In this document: positions 23,613-32,888 of the stretch, one piece after another
Layout: each line of letters begins with the position of its first letter
How positions within the stretch are numbered: the stretch's first letter is position 1
From: an uncultured Candidatus Saccharibacteria bacterium
GTDB lineage: Bacteria > Patescibacteriota > Saccharimonadia > Saccharimonadales > Saccharimonadaceae
Direction: 5' to 3'
Length of the DNA stretch: 64,000 nucleotides
NCBI GenBank assembly: GCA_937990725.1
Contig: CALKQS010000008.1
Location: forward strand, 1-64,000
Position numbers and translations under genes: made by a program
The notes under the pieces: generated by a model
What the model saw: the letters and a program-made list of their open reading frames with translations, nothing else
Database searches by the model: none
Told to the model about the DNA's origin: nothing

Positions 23613-26579
23613 ATGCCTACCCCCATCCCCTCCCAGCAAAAACCCGATCTCGACCGGCATAATCCGGGGAATACGCATTGGAGCAACGACACCTTCGCTG
23701 GCCGGAATAATTACGCTGGCAGTGGTGATCATAGCCAGTCCAGCACCGCCCAAGATCTCCAGTCACGCGAGAATAGCGGGAGTGGCTCATCGTCACGCAG
23801 CAATGCCAGCGGCACTGGCGCAACTGGCAGCGACTACGCCAACTCCGTCCGAGGCCAGGAAGGCGCGCCAGGAAGCAACTGGAGCGATAATAACTGGTTC
23901 AACAAGGTAGTTCCACCAGACAGCAAACTCTCTGAGCCCAAATCTCGCTTTGCTAAGGCGCGGAGTGCTATCTTCTCTAAAAAGGGTGGGCCAATGGGTA
24001 TCCTTGGCGCTATTTTGCTTGGTGGTGGCTCAATGCTCTCATTTTTTAGTGGGCCAAGTCTACTTTTGCTTCATATCAAAGAAAACCTCACCAACCACTG
24101 GAATTCACAAAATACCAGCTTCGAGCGGCGTGCTAACAAGGTGCTATTTAAGCGTATTCAAAACACCGCAACTAGTGGTATTTGCTCAGTAGTGAACGTG
24201 CGATGTAAATATAATCGTGTCTCGAACCGGTTACTAAAGCAGTTTGAAAAAAATCAAGTTGAAGCTCTCGATAAAGAAGGGAATGTCATTAAACCCTCCG
24301 AAGAATTTGACTTAAAGAAATCTACTCTTGGTGAAAAGTTTGCAAACCTTCGGGTGACTTACGACAATGGTACAAAACAAACGGTTAGTCCCCCAGAATT
24401 CAAAAAATTATACTACGAGAATCCAGAGTTCAGAGCAATTATGCACCGCGCATATGCACCACGTTGGGTGGCTTTCTTCGATAAAGTGTTTAACAATGGC
24501 GTTATAAAAAAATTCTCTCTTACCAAGAAAAACAAGCTCGCTGGTGCCAAAAGCGAGAAAGAAGTCCGCGAAAGCATCGACAAAAATACCAAAGGCCAAG
24601 AGATGAAAGGCAAATACGAAGCCAAGGAAAATGACGATGAAGGCAAAGAAAAGGTTACTGAAGATACTGATGTTGGCAAAGCCGCTAAAGAAGCGGTGAG
24701 CGAAGGAGCCGAAGGGGCAACAAAATCTGTTAGTAAGGAAGCAGCAGCCAATATTATCAAAAACGGTGTCGGCAAAACTGGTAATATTGTTGCCATGATT
24801 GCTGGCGGCCTCTGTATGGTGCAAGATGGTGCTAAGTCCATCAGTAAGACAATTCGCCTCATCCAAATGACGCAGGTCATTAGCTATGCCATGATGTTCT
24901 TTACGATGGCCGATAATATTAAGGCTGGCTCGACAGATTATATGGCTGTTGCTGTGCTTGGGACGATTCTAACCACCGTACTCGTCAACAAATCTGGCAA
25001 CGTAACCAAAAAAGCCGCAACCGACGGAATGGGTCTTAAATATGGACTCATGAAAGAAATAGCCCCAACTGACACCTCCAACTGGACAGAATACGTCCCT
25101 GGCGGTGGCTGGGCTCGGAAGATGAGTGGCGTTGCCAATGCTCTTGGTGCTAACATTAGCGCACTGAAGACATCCTGCACAGCCATCAACAGCACTGGTG
25201 GTCAGCTTCTCATGAGTGTCGTTGGTGGATGGACAAGCGTCGTTGGTGAGTTGGTTTCAAACTTAGCTGCTCCTGTTATTTCTGCTGTGTTTGCTCCAAT
25301 TCTCAGTAAGCTCATAAATTCTATGGCGGGCACTCTTGTGAGTAGTGCTACTGTTGGTGAAGATGCTGGAGATGCCCTCACGAGCGGTGCGGTAAATATG
25401 TTCTCCGAAGCAGCAGCAGCAGGCGGTAATGGTATGCTCAATGTCGACCAAACAATCGCCTACGAACGAGAGACGGCTCGTCTCAACCTTGCCTATGCTG
25501 CTGAGCAACGCGTTGAGCGGAGCCCATTTGACGCAACGTCGCCATATACCTTTATGGGAAGTCTCTATAGTTCGTTTATTCCATATATGGGTAGTTTCTC
25601 TAATCTTAGTAGTTTTGTTCATAATCTTGTGTCGCTCCCTAAGAATATCGTACCGGCCTTCTTTGGCAACAAAGTGAGCGCCAATACCGAGACAGATCGC
25701 ATGAAAAAAATTTGGCAAGCATGCGATGACCCAAATATCCCCAAAGACGTCGCTGCTGGGCCATTTTGTAATATATCGTATGGTGCGCTCAATCTCGATA
25801 AAGATCCCGACGAAGTTGCCCAATCTCTCGCTGGGCAATACAACGAAGAAACAGGCCAAGCAACTGGTGGTACGCTGAAAGAATGGCAAGAGAAGTGCGG
25901 CAAAGGTACTGATGGCGAGAATGGCGTCGACACCGCTTATTGCAAGTTTGACTCTGAGGAAAAAGTCAATGCTGCACTCTTCACAATTGACCAACGCGTC
26001 GTCGACACCATGGACAATGAACCAATCTCTGGTGGAGGTGGTGCAAGCCAATCTAGCAGTAGTACCCCCAGCGGCCCGGCAGTCGGTGAGCCAGAATTTG
26101 ACCAAGCCCAGCCTGCTGCAGAAGGTGGCGATTCTATATCAACATGGAACGGCCTTAAAAACGGCGAATTAGCAGAAGGCGACTTGGTAGCTCTGTCATT
26201 TTCATCCGGTGAGAGGATGCACAAACAAGCCGCTGCTGCTATGGAAGAAATGAACAAAGCTTACAAAGCGGAGACTGGTGCTGATTTTGGTATCAACGAA
26301 GCATACCGAGACTGCCAACGGCAAATTGCATACGCAACACCAGGTAACCCATTATACCAAGGTGGTCTCGCCAAGCCAGCGCCACCTTGTAGCTCGAACC
26401 ATGGCTGGGGGCTCGCAGCAGATATCAGTGTGGGGGACTTTGGCTCTTCTACTTACAATTGGCTCAAAGCTAATGCACATAAGTACGGCTATGTTCACCC
26501 CGAATGGGCAGAACCTAATGGTAGTAAGCCAGAAGCATGGCACTGGGAGTATGCTCGACGCATTGGAGGATCATCATGA
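23613..26579 (+). CDS. T4SS-linked membrane protein with VanY-type D,D-carboxypeptidase domain
   Basis: 988 residues. Ser/Gly/Asn-rich N-terminus (~80 residues), a hydrophobic segment near residue 130 (MGILGAILLGGGSMLSFFSG), a long Lys-rich soluble region, then more hydrophobic helices (about 390-460 and 530-600). The last ~115 residues form an M15 peptidase: NEAYRDCQRQ, the zinc-site motif SSNHGWGLAADISV (H-x6-D) and EAWHWEYA, all required residues being present. M15 enzymes cleave D-Ala-D-Ala or peptide cross-links, so this protein likely opens peptidoglycan where the T4SS spans the wall. Overlaps the next gene by ATGA. Confidence 0.8.
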   Translation: MPTPIPSQQKPDLDRHNPGNTHWSNDTFAGRNNYAGSGDHSQSSTAQDLQSRENSGSGSSSRSNASGTGATGSDYANSVRGQEGAPGSNWSDNNWFNKVVPPDSKLSEPKSRFAKARSAIFSKKGGPMGILGAILLGGGSMLSFFSGPSLLLLHIKENLTNHWNSQNTSFERRANKVLFKRIQNTATSGICSVVNVRCKYNRVSNRLLKQFEKNQVEALDKEGNVIKPSEEFDLKKSTLGEKFANLRVTYDNGTKQTVSPPEFKKLYYENPEFRAIMHRAYAPRWVAFFDKVFNNGVIKKFSLTKKNKLAGAKSEKEVRESIDKNTKGQEMKGKYEAKENDDEGKEKVTEDTDVGKAAKEAVSEGAEGATKSVSKEAAANIIKNGVGKTGNIVAMIAGGLCMVQDGAKSISKTIRLIQMTQVISYAMMFFTMADNIKAGSTDYMAVAVLGTILTTVLVNKSGNVTKKAATDGMGLKYGLMKEIAPTDTSNWTEYVPGGGWARKMSGVANALGANISALKTSCTAINSTGGQLLMSVVGGWTSVVGELVSNLAAPVISAVFAPILSKLINSMAGTLVSSATVGEDAGDALTSGAVNMFSEAAAAGGNGMLNVDQTIAYERETARLNLAYAAEQRVERSPFDATSPYTFMGSLYSSFIPYMGSFSNLSSFVHNLVSLPKNIVPAFFGNKVSANTETDRMKKIWQACDDPNIPKDVAAGPFCNISYGALNLDKDPDEVAQSLAGQYNEETGQATGGTLKEWQEKCGKGTDGENGVDTAYCKFDSEEKVNAALFTIDQRVVDTMDNEPISGGGGASQSSSSTPSGPAVGEPEFDQAQPAAEGGDSISTWNGLKNGELAEGDLVALSFSSGERMHKQAAAAMEEMNKAYKAETGADFGINEAYRDCQRQIAYATPGNPLYQGGLAKPAPPCSSNHGWGLAADISVGDFGSSTYNWLKANAHKYGYVHPEWAEPNGSKPEAWHWEYARRIGGSS

Positions 26580-27952
26580 TCATGCAATGGATCCATCAGT
26601 GCTTATCCTTTCTTCATATCTTTATTGCTCATTGCTGGATATATATTCGGCAGCGACTGCTTCGCTTTTCGTCTCTTTTTTCTCCATCAACACAACTCTT
26701 TTCTCACTGCACAACTATCTATCGAATAAGCTCTCTTGTTTTTGCGATAGTATTCTCTCTCGTGTCAACTCCCGCTTCAGCTTTAGACGCAAGGTTCTTT
26801 TCTGGTAACTATATCGAGCATTTCGACCCCGACGCAGCCACCTGCTCTACCAGCTCCACCAGCAGCAGTGATGGCAGTAGCGGGACTGCAGCAGAAGATC
26901 TCAAAGACTTTGTCCGCAAATACGTCAAGATGGCTGTCGAAACGAACAAAAAGTATGGCACACCATACGAAACAGTCCTTGCCCAGGGGGTTATTGAATC
27001 TGGTTATGGCAAGTCTGGGCTTACCGTCAAGGCAAATAATTTCCATGGTATCAAGGCTGGCGGGAACTGGTCGGGTGAGGTGATCGATATGGAGACCGAG
27101 GAGGAATACGCCTCTGGCCGAACAACAATCGTCGATGGCTTTCGCAAATATCCTACCGTCGAGGCTGGCTGGCTTGGCTATGGCGAATTTATCACCAGCA
27201 ACTCACGCTATAGCGAAGCCCTTAAATATCCTGGTGACCCGCGCAAATACCTCCAGGAGATTAAAAATGCTGGCTATGCGACCGACAGCCAATATGTCTC
27301 GACTGTCACCGAATATATTGATAAGATTGAGCAAATTGTCAAGGAAGAGAACTTGTCTCCGCCTTCATCCCAAATCCAAGTCGAAGGTGGTAATAATAAT
27401 GGCGCCAACACCCAAAATGCATCAGCCACAGGCTGCACCGCAAACGGCAGTAAGAGTGCCGCCGGTGGATCAATCGTCGAGACGGCCAAGAGTCTTGCCT
27501 GGGAGGATGGACGACATGTCGACAGTGATGGTGCAAAACCAGAGTATAAACAAGCCCGCCAGCAGTATAACCCAGAAGCGGGTGGTGACTACACCGACTG
27601 CGGCAAATACGTTGCAACAGTGATGCGCATGAGTGGGGCGGATCCGAATTATCCACCAGCCGGAACGGCAGTTCAGCGCCCATATGTCTTAAGCCACCCA
27701 GAGAAATTCTATACTAAAGAGTCTCCTGGAATGTCCGACTTACAACCTGGTGATATTCTAATTTATAATAATGGGCAAGGTCATACTCTTATCTATACTG
27801 GTGACCTTGGTAATGGATTTGTTGGTGCACAGGCATCGCAATTTGATTACTCACCAACCTACATTAAACAAGGAACAGTCGAGTGGATGCTTGGAAACCC
27901 GGGTGTTGTATTAGCGAGGACAGTCAATGGAAATACTCAATCAAAAACGTAA
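26576..27952 (+). CDS. Two-domain cell-wall hydrolase (glucosaminidase plus NlpC/CHAP-like)
   Basis: 458 residues. An N-terminal hydrophobic signal ends near TPASA-LDA. A FlgJ/LytG-type glucosaminidase domain follows at about residues 105-265 (VLAQGVIESGYGKSGLTVKANNFHGIKAG with the catalytic Glu, then TIVDGFRKYPTVEAGWLGYGEF). After a Gly/Asn linker comes a C-terminal cysteine peptidase-like domain with DCGKYV (Cys nucleophile) and GHTLIYTG (His). It could cut both glycan and peptide, like the VirB1/Orf14-type hydrolases of Gram-positive T4SS. Start taken as the ATG overlapping the preceding stop (ATGA); the frame is open upstream to 26537. Confidence 0.82.
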   Translation: MIMQWIHQCLSFLHIFIAHCWIYIRQRLLRFSSLFSPSTQLFSHCTTIYRISSLVFAIVFSLVSTPASALDARFFSGNYIEHFDPDAATCSTSSTSSSDGSSGTAAEDLKDFVRKYVKMAVETNKKYGTPYETVLAQGVIESGYGKSGLTVKANNFHGIKAGGNWSGEVIDMETEEEYASGRTTIVDGFRKYPTVEAGWLGYGEFITSNSRYSEALKYPGDPRKYLQEIKNAGYATDSQYVSTVTEYIDKIEQIVKEENLSPPSSQIQVEGGNNNGANTQNASATGCTANGSKSAAGGSIVETAKSLAWEDGRHVDSDGAKPEYKQARQQYNPEAGGDYTDCGKYVATVMRMSGADPNYPPAGTAVQRPYVLSHPEKFYTKESPGMSDLQPGDILIYNNGQGHTLIYTGDLGNGFVGAQASQFDYSPTYIKQGTVEWMLGNPGVVLARTVNGNTQSKT

Positions 27953-28655
27953 CCAAATTATCGCATTATTTGCCCTGCTTGCCGTTGGCATGATTGCCTT
28001 TACGATATATCGCTTTGTTGATAATCTCAAATACGATAGCACTATCCTCGTCTATGCTATCCCCGATAGCCTCACTGTCTCGTATGATACGATCAAAGAC
28101 CAAAAGGTAACAACGCGGACAAAGCACGCCGTAAAGAGCGGGTCGTACACCTACACATTCCGAGCTAAGGGCTTTGCCGACCACCAGGTCAAGCTAGACC
28201 TCAAGCCAGGCGAAGAAAAGAAGCTATTCTTTGCCATGAAGCCACTAACTGAGGAAGCAAAGAGAGAAGCGAAGAAAGAAAAATATAATGATATCCGCGA
28301 AGCAATCGGCGGTCACGAAGCAACGCAAGGAGGAGCAAAGATATCTCAAGAGAGCCCTCTTATTAATAAACTACCTTACTACTCGCGTTGGTTTTATATT
28401 GTTACCTGCAACCCATACCGCACGACCGACCGGTCAAATCGGCTTGGTGTGTGCATCGTCACAACAGACAAAACGAGTCAATCACAGGTCGACCAAGCGC
28501 TCAGTTATCTTAAAAAACACGACAAAGATATTGATAAATACGACATAAAAATCAATGGCAAAATATATCCCACCGCCGAAGAGCTAGAAAAGAAGCGTGT
28601 TGTTCCGTGCGGCGGCAATAACCCACCATGGTGTTATATGTACACTGATATATAA
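27927..28655 (+). CDS. Membrane-anchored extracellular protein of the T4SS cluster
   Basis: 242 residues, function unknown. One N-terminal membrane helix (IIALFALLAVGMIAFTIYRFV), then a PEGA-like beta segment (TILVYAIPDSLTVSYDTIKDQKV...SGSYTYTFRAKGFADHQVKLDLKPGEEKKLFF), a charged helix and a C-terminal domain with four cysteines (FYIVTCNPY, LGVCIV, VPCGG, PWCYMY) that could form disulfides outside the cell. It overlaps the hydrolase gene by 26 bases with GAGGA before its ATG, so it belongs to the operon. It ends 16 bases from the convergent recF. Confidence 0.7.
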   Translation: MEILNQKRNQIIALFALLAVGMIAFTIYRFVDNLKYDSTILVYAIPDSLTVSYDTIKDQKVTTRTKHAVKSGSYTYTFRAKGFADHQVKLDLKPGEEKKLFFAMKPLTEEAKREAKKEKYNDIREAIGGHEATQGGAKISQESPLINKLPYYSRWFYIVTCNPYRTTDRSNRLGVCIVTTDKTSQSQVDQALSYLKKHDKDIDKYDIKINGKIYPTAEELEKKRVVPCGGNNPPWCYMYTDI

Positions 28656-28671
28656 GGCGAAGCCTAGAAGC

Positions 28672-29670
28672 CTACCCCACCGCACTCGTCATCACGATCT
28701 GGTTATCGACGAACTCGCTAAGGAGGCACTGTTGGCGCTGCTGGTCGAGCTCGCCAAAGACATCGTCGAGCAGAATGAGTGGCGCTTGGCCTGTTTGCTG
28801 CTGGATGTAGGCTGCTTCGAGAAATTTGAGGGCAAGCACAATGGTGCGGATTTCACCCCGCGATGCAATCTTGGCGGCCGGATTGCCTCGAAACAGCACG
28901 GTGATATCATGCCGGTGTGGGCCAACACTCGTCGCGCCAATTGCTTTGTCGTACGCTGTTTTTTGCTCATACTCGGCGAGAAGTTGCTGCGCGGTCATAC
29001 TACGCTCCTCTGAGTAGTGCAGCGCAACGCTATCCGCCACGCCCGCAATACTTTGGTACATAGCACTGCTTTTCTCAGTGAGATAGCGCAGTACCCGCTG
29101 GCGCTTGGCAATGATCGACGCACCATACTGGCTCAAGATAAGATTCCACGAGAAAAGTGCCGCCTCGCTGAGGGTAGGGTCTTTGAGCAGTTTATTACGC
29201 TGCTGTAATGCTCGATGGTAGCGACTTAGTTCGTGACTATAGTGCGCATCATATTGCTGGATGAGTGTATCAAGAAAATCACGTCGGCGCTGCGGCGCGC
29301 CAGTGATAATTCGCAGTGTATCTGGCTCGAAGAGGACGATCGGATATTTTTTGCCATAGGGAAGGCGACCATAGGTCGTGCCATCGACTATAAAACGCTT
29401 GCGCTTCGTTTCATGTCGACGATCGTACTGGACGCGGTAATGTTGCTCATCCGTCGCAAGATCAATTGTATAACTTTTTTGTTCATGTTGGCAGACTGCT
29501 TCATCGCTACCGCGAAAGGAAGTACCACGCAGCGCAATATGAATCGCCTCGATGAGCGATGTCTTGCCAGAGCCATTTGGGCCAGAGATCAGCGTCGTGC
29601 CTGGCTCAAGGTCGAGCGTCTTGAGCGTATGGATTCGCACATGCTGCACTGCTAGCCGTGTTATCTTCAT
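28672..29670 (-). CDS. recF: DNA replication/repair protein RecF
   Basis: 332 residues, SMC-like ABC ATPase that with RecO and RecR loads RecA at gaps. Walker A SGPNGSGKT at residues 29-37, DxRR-like segment APQRRRDFLDTLIQQ, signature-containing SRGEIRTIVLALKF and Walker B PLILLDDVFGELD. Slightly shorter than typical RecF (about 360). Starts 2 bases after the dnaN stop, so co-transcribed with dnaN. Confidence 0.95.
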   Translation of the reverse strand: MKITRLAVQHVRIHTLKTLDLEPGTTLISGPNGSGKTSLIEAIHIALRGTSFRGSDEAVCQHEQKSYTIDLATDEQHYRVQYDRRHETKRKRFIVDGTTYGRLPYGKKYPIVLFEPDTLRIITGAPQRRRDFLDTLIQQYDAHYSHELSRYHRALQQRNKLLKDPTLSEAALFSWNLILSQYGASIIAKRQRVLRYLTEKSSAMYQSIAGVADSVALHYSEERSMTAQQLLAEYEQKTAYDKAIGATSVGPHRHDITVLFRGNPAAKIASRGEIRTIVLALKFLEAAYIQQQTGQAPLILLDDVFGELDQQRQQCLLSEFVDNQIVMTSAVG

Positions 29671-29672
29671 CG

Positions 29673-30773
29673 CTAGCTCTTCAGTGGCATAATAATATGA
29701 ATATAATTTGGATCGGGCTGAGCGACTGTCAAGACGCAGGGCGAGAGCTTACCGCTAAAGCGGAAGGTGATCGTCTCACCATCAAGAACACCCAGTGCAT
29801 CACTAATGTACCGCGAATTGAGCGTAATCTGCCCATCACTCGACACCTCCGCCGCTGCCTCGGAGGTATTTTCGCCCAGCTCGGACGCAACAGAGTGGAT
29901 CCGCAATTTCTGCGCATCATGGTCGGCGGTAAGCGTGACACTGCCACCAGACTCACGCGCAAAGAGCCCTGCCACCTTTACTACGCGCGAAAAATCACCT
30001 GCTGCCAGCGTGACATTTGTCTCGGACTGAGCAGGGATGAGCTGCCGATAATTTGGGTAGGTGCCATCGATTAGGCGGCTGGTAATCTCTACCTCCTCCA
30101 GCCGGAAGCGCACCTGCGTCTCATCAAAGAGCACCTCCACTTCTTCTGTACCGTCACTGAGCGAGCGTAGTGCTTCTTGCAAGCTGCTCGCTGGCACAAT
30201 GGCCGCAATCTGGCTCTGGCTCGCCATCAAACGCCGCTCGGCCAAGCGATAGCCGTCCGTCGCTGCCATATACAGCGCACCATCCACTGTGTGCCAGTAC
30301 ACACCGGTCAGGACAGGCCGCGTCGTGTCATTACTACACGTCACCAAGGTCTGGGCCGCTGCCTGCTTAAAGTCTGCAGCGGCGATACTATAGCGTACCG
30401 ATTGTTCTTCATCAATCGTCGGTAGCTCCGGAAAGTCATCTGCTACTACGCCATTAATCGTCGAGGTGTACCCGCCAGACGTCAATGTCATACGCGTGCC
30501 GTCGGTCTCCAGCTCGATCGGCCCCTTCGGCAAATTCGCCACAAATTCGCTCACCAGCTTGGCCGGCAGGGTAATCACCCCCGGCGTTTCTACCTTTGCG
30601 CCAATATAGTAGGTGGCAGCAATCTCTAGGTTCGTCGCAGCGAGAAGAAGGCGATTACCTTCGGTGCGGAATAGTATATTATTTAAGATCGGCAGGCCAG
30701 CTCGGTTACTCGCAACTCGGCCGACAACCCCGAGCGCTCGTGCGAGATTTTCTTGTGTGACAGACAGTTTCAT
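29673..30773 (-). CDS. dnaN: DNA polymerase III beta subunit (sliding clamp)
   Basis: 366 residues, full length. Three clamp domains can be followed, ending in the family-typical LTVAQPDPNYIHIIMPLKS (the clamp C-terminus normally ends in an M-P-hydrophobic-R/L motif). Forms the processivity ring of the replicase. The start ATG 30773 has AAAGGA about 6 bases upstream. It lies between recF and dnaA in the conserved dnaA-dnaN-recF order, separated from dnaA by a 282-base spacer carrying DnaA-box-like sequences. Confidence 0.97.
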   Translation of the reverse strand: MKLSVTQENLARALGVVGRVASNRAGLPILNNILFRTEGNRLLLAATNLEIAATYYIGAKVETPGVITLPAKLVSEFVANLPKGPIELETDGTRMTLTSGGYTSTINGVVADDFPELPTIDEEQSVRYSIAAADFKQAAAQTLVTCSNDTTRPVLTGVYWHTVDGALYMAATDGYRLAERRLMASQSQIAAIVPASSLQEALRSLSDGTEEVEVLFDETQVRFRLEEVEITSRLIDGTYPNYRQLIPAQSETNVTLAAGDFSRVVKVAGLFARESGGSVTLTADHDAQKLRIHSVASELGENTSEAAAEVSSDGQITLNSRYISDALGVLDGETITFRFSGKLSPCVLTVAQPDPNYIHIIMPLKS

Positions 30774-31055
30774 ATCAACAATCCTTTCTTTTTATCTGGT
30801 TGGTATAGTAATAGGTGCTGTGGATACTGTGGAAACCATGATGAATAACAGAGGTACGACCTGCTCACTATTTGTGTAAAACGCTGCGATCGCTGGCGTG
30901 GATAAATCGGGGAGAAGCGGTGGTTATCCACCAGCCAATGAGACTGGAGGGTGGTGCGCTCTTGGTGCTGTGGATGGCTGCCCACGAGCTGTCCGCTGGT
31001 TATACGGCTCACTATACACGGCTTTTCCACAGGCGTCGCGAAAAAAACACACGGC
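30774..31055. other. dnaN-dnaA spacer with DnaA-box-like sequences (part of the origin)
   Basis: 282 bases. One-mismatch matches to the DnaA box TGTGGATAA or its complement: 30819-30827 (TGTGGATAC), 30897-30905 (CGTGGATAA), 30924-30932 (TTATCCACC) and 31023-31031 (TTTTCCACA). Weaker ones lie at 30828-30836 (TGTGGAAAC) and 30969-30977 (TGTGGATGG). A strict WACAGAGGTA copy lies at 30847-30856. Confidence 0.6.
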
Positions 31056-32438
31056 CTAGGCATAGAGCTTGTCCCGGATGTCAGCGACTTGCTCACGGAT
31101 GAGGTAGTCGAGCTTGATGGATTTTTCGATCTTTTCGACTGAGTGGATGGCGGTCGTGTGGTCTTTGCGGCCTAGCTCATTAGCAATTTGTGGAAAGCTC
31201 ATGTGGAGCTCGCTGCGCAGCAAGTACATGGCAATTTGCCGTGGCACAACGATGTGCTTAGCCCGCTTGGCGCCGCAGATTTCTTTGCTATCGATCTGGA
31301 AATGGCGAGCAGTCTTGTCGATAATCTGCTTGGCGGTGAGATGCTGAGGGCGACTGCGCCGGACATTGCCAAGCAGACCCTCTGCTGTCATCACATCAGG
31401 GGCGACGCCGCGCATTTCGGCATAGGCAAGGAGCTGGTTGAGCGCACCCTCGAGCTCGCGGATGTTTGTCTTGACGTTCTTAGCCAAATATTCCACGGTG
31501 TCGCGCTCAAGTGTCACGCCAGCGAAGCTCGCTTTGGTCTCGACGATCGCACAGCGCGTCTCGAAGTCTGGCATCTGGATATCGATCGCCATCCCCCACT
31601 CAAAGCGGCTGCGCAAGCGCTCCGTCAGGGTAGGGATGCTGTGCGGTGGCTTGTCGCTACCGATGATGATTTGCTTGTTGGCTTGATGGAGGGCATTGAA
31701 GGTATGGAAGAACTCCTCCTGAGTCTTTTCGCGCCCAGCAATAAATTGCATGTCGTCGACGATGAGCACATCGACATTGCGATACCGGTCAGAAAAGCCA
31801 GCCTTTTTGAAGCGGATTGACTCGATAAATTCTTTGACAAACGTCTCCGAGCTCAGATAGGCGACCTTCTTGCCTGGGTCGCGCGCGAGAATTTCGTTGC
31901 CTACCGCTTGGATGAGGTGTGTCTTACCGAGACCAACGCCACCATAAATAAAGAGGGGATTATACTTTGTACCAGGGCTATGTGCGACTGCTTGGCAGGC
32001 GGTGTAGGCGAGGTCGTTGCTCGAGCCAACGATGAAATTCTGGAAGGTATAGCGCGCGTTCAGGCTGGTTGCTGGTGTGGTAGAGCTAGAGTGTGATGAG
32101 GTAGTTGGCTTGCTGATGAGCGCTGCCGCTCGCTCTTCGACGCGGTCGGCTGGCTGGCCAGTGGTTTCGCGGCTAATCACAGTGCGTTTTTTACCCTGTT
32201 TGTTTACCACGTAGGCGATGCGCGACACCTCCACACCACTGTGCTGGAGCGCTTCTTTGACGATGCTATCATAGCGCACCTCAAACTGGCGAATCGCAAA
32301 GATATTCGCTACACCAATGGTGATCACCCCGTCTTTGTTGCTGAGCATCTCGGTATTGGCAAACCACGTCGAAAAAACACCGCTTGGTATCGACACTTCA
32401 ATCTCACCCAAAACACTCTTCCACAGGCTGTGGTACAC
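31056..32438 (-). CDS. dnaA: Chromosomal replication initiator DnaA
   Basis: 460 residues from GTG 32438. Domain I (SLWKSVLGEIEVSIPSGVFSTWF), a Ser/Thr-rich domain II linker (about residues 85-127), AAA+ domain III with Walker A GGVGLGKT (166-173) and Walker B VLIVDDMQFI, and domain IV with the DnaA signature GRKDHTTAIHSVEKI. Binds DnaA boxes and opens the origin. The frame stays open upstream to 32570, but a TATACT box at 32481-32486 makes starts above it impossible. GTG 32438 with AAGGAG 12 bases upstream fits domain I best; the spacing is long, so the start is moderately certain. Confidence 0.95.
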   Translation of the reverse strand: MYHSLWKSVLGEIEVSIPSGVFSTWFANTEMLSNKDGVITIGVANIFAIRQFEVRYDSIVKEALQHSGVEVSRIAYVVNKQGKKRTVISRETTGQPADRVEERAAALISKPTTSSHSSSTTPATSLNARYTFQNFIVGSSNDLAYTACQAVAHSPGTKYNPLFIYGGVGLGKTHLIQAVGNEILARDPGKKVAYLSSETFVKEFIESIRFKKAGFSDRYRNVDVLIVDDMQFIAGREKTQEEFFHTFNALHQANKQIIIGSDKPPHSIPTLTERLRSRFEWGMAIDIQMPDFETRCAIVETKASFAGVTLERDTVEYLAKNVKTNIRELEGALNQLLAYAEMRGVAPDVMTAEGLLGNVRRSRPQHLTAKQIIDKTARHFQIDSKEICGAKRAKHIVVPRQIAMYLLRSELHMSFPQIANELGRKDHTTAIHSVEKIEKSIKLDYLIREQVADIRDKLYA

Positions 32439-32480
32439 TGGCTTTTGCTGCTCCTTGTTTGTTATACAATGACTCTTTTT

Positions 32481-32486
32481 AGTATA
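32481..32486 (-). promoter_or_regulatory. -10 box of dnaA
   Basis: TATACT preceded by TTCT; expected leader about 36 bases containing AAGGAG. It lies among the DnaA boxes, so DnaA could repress its own gene (inference). Confidence 0.5.
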
Positions 32487-32711
32487 AGAAAAAACCGACT
32501 TTTCCACAACCGTGAGAAATACAACAACGGGGTAAACCCGAAAAGAGCAACAGGGGTGAAGTTTTTCCACAAAAATGTATTACCTCTGTTAAAGTGTGGA
32601 TAACTCGCGAACAAATGTGGATAAACAATTTGGCTATGCTTATGACGGAGGTTGCTCGGAGCACAAAATCCACCAAGCGAGTGAAAAGTTGAAAGATCTG
32701 GAGCAATCGCG

Positions 32712-32717
32712 TATAAT
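32712..32717 (+). promoter_or_regulatory. -10 box of rpmH
   Basis: CGTATAAT, 9 bases before ATG 32727, leader about 3 bases, no Shine-Dalgarno. Confidence 0.55.
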
Positions 32718-32726
32718 AGCAATGAT

Positions 32727-32867
32727 ATGCCAAAACGAACTCACCAACCACACACTCGTCATCGTGCTCGGACGCACGGGTTTCGGGCACGGATTGCCAC
32801 TAAGGCAGGCCGCAATGTGCTCAAGCGCCGCCGCGCCAAGGGCCGCGCTCGCCTCGCACTCTCGTAG
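32727..32867 (+). CDS. rpmH: 50S ribosomal protein L34
   Basis: 46 residues, MPKRTHQPHTRHRARTHGFR onward, ending LKRRRAKGRARLALS: the conserved basic L34 pattern (PKRT...R.HGFR.R..T..GR.VL..RR.KGR..L). Position divergent to dnaA and before rnpA is the conserved bacterial order. ATG 32727 is 9 bases after a TATAAT box. Confidence 0.96.
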   Translation: MPKRTHQPHTRHRARTHGFRARIATKAGRNVLKRRRAKGRARLALS

Positions 32868-32888
32868 TGTGAAGATAGCAAAATGACG

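Larger units (their letters stand above)
32439..32726. other. dnaA-rpmH intergenic region, probable oriC
   Basis: 288 bases. Two perfect DnaA boxes in the same orientation, 32595-32603 and 32616-32624 (both TGTGGATAA, 21 bases apart, i.e. two helical turns). One-mismatch boxes TTTTCCACA are at 32500-32508 and 32563-32571. A strict motif copy TACCTCTGTT is at 32581-32590. Divergent promoters for dnaA and rpmH lie at the two ends. Confidence 0.8.
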
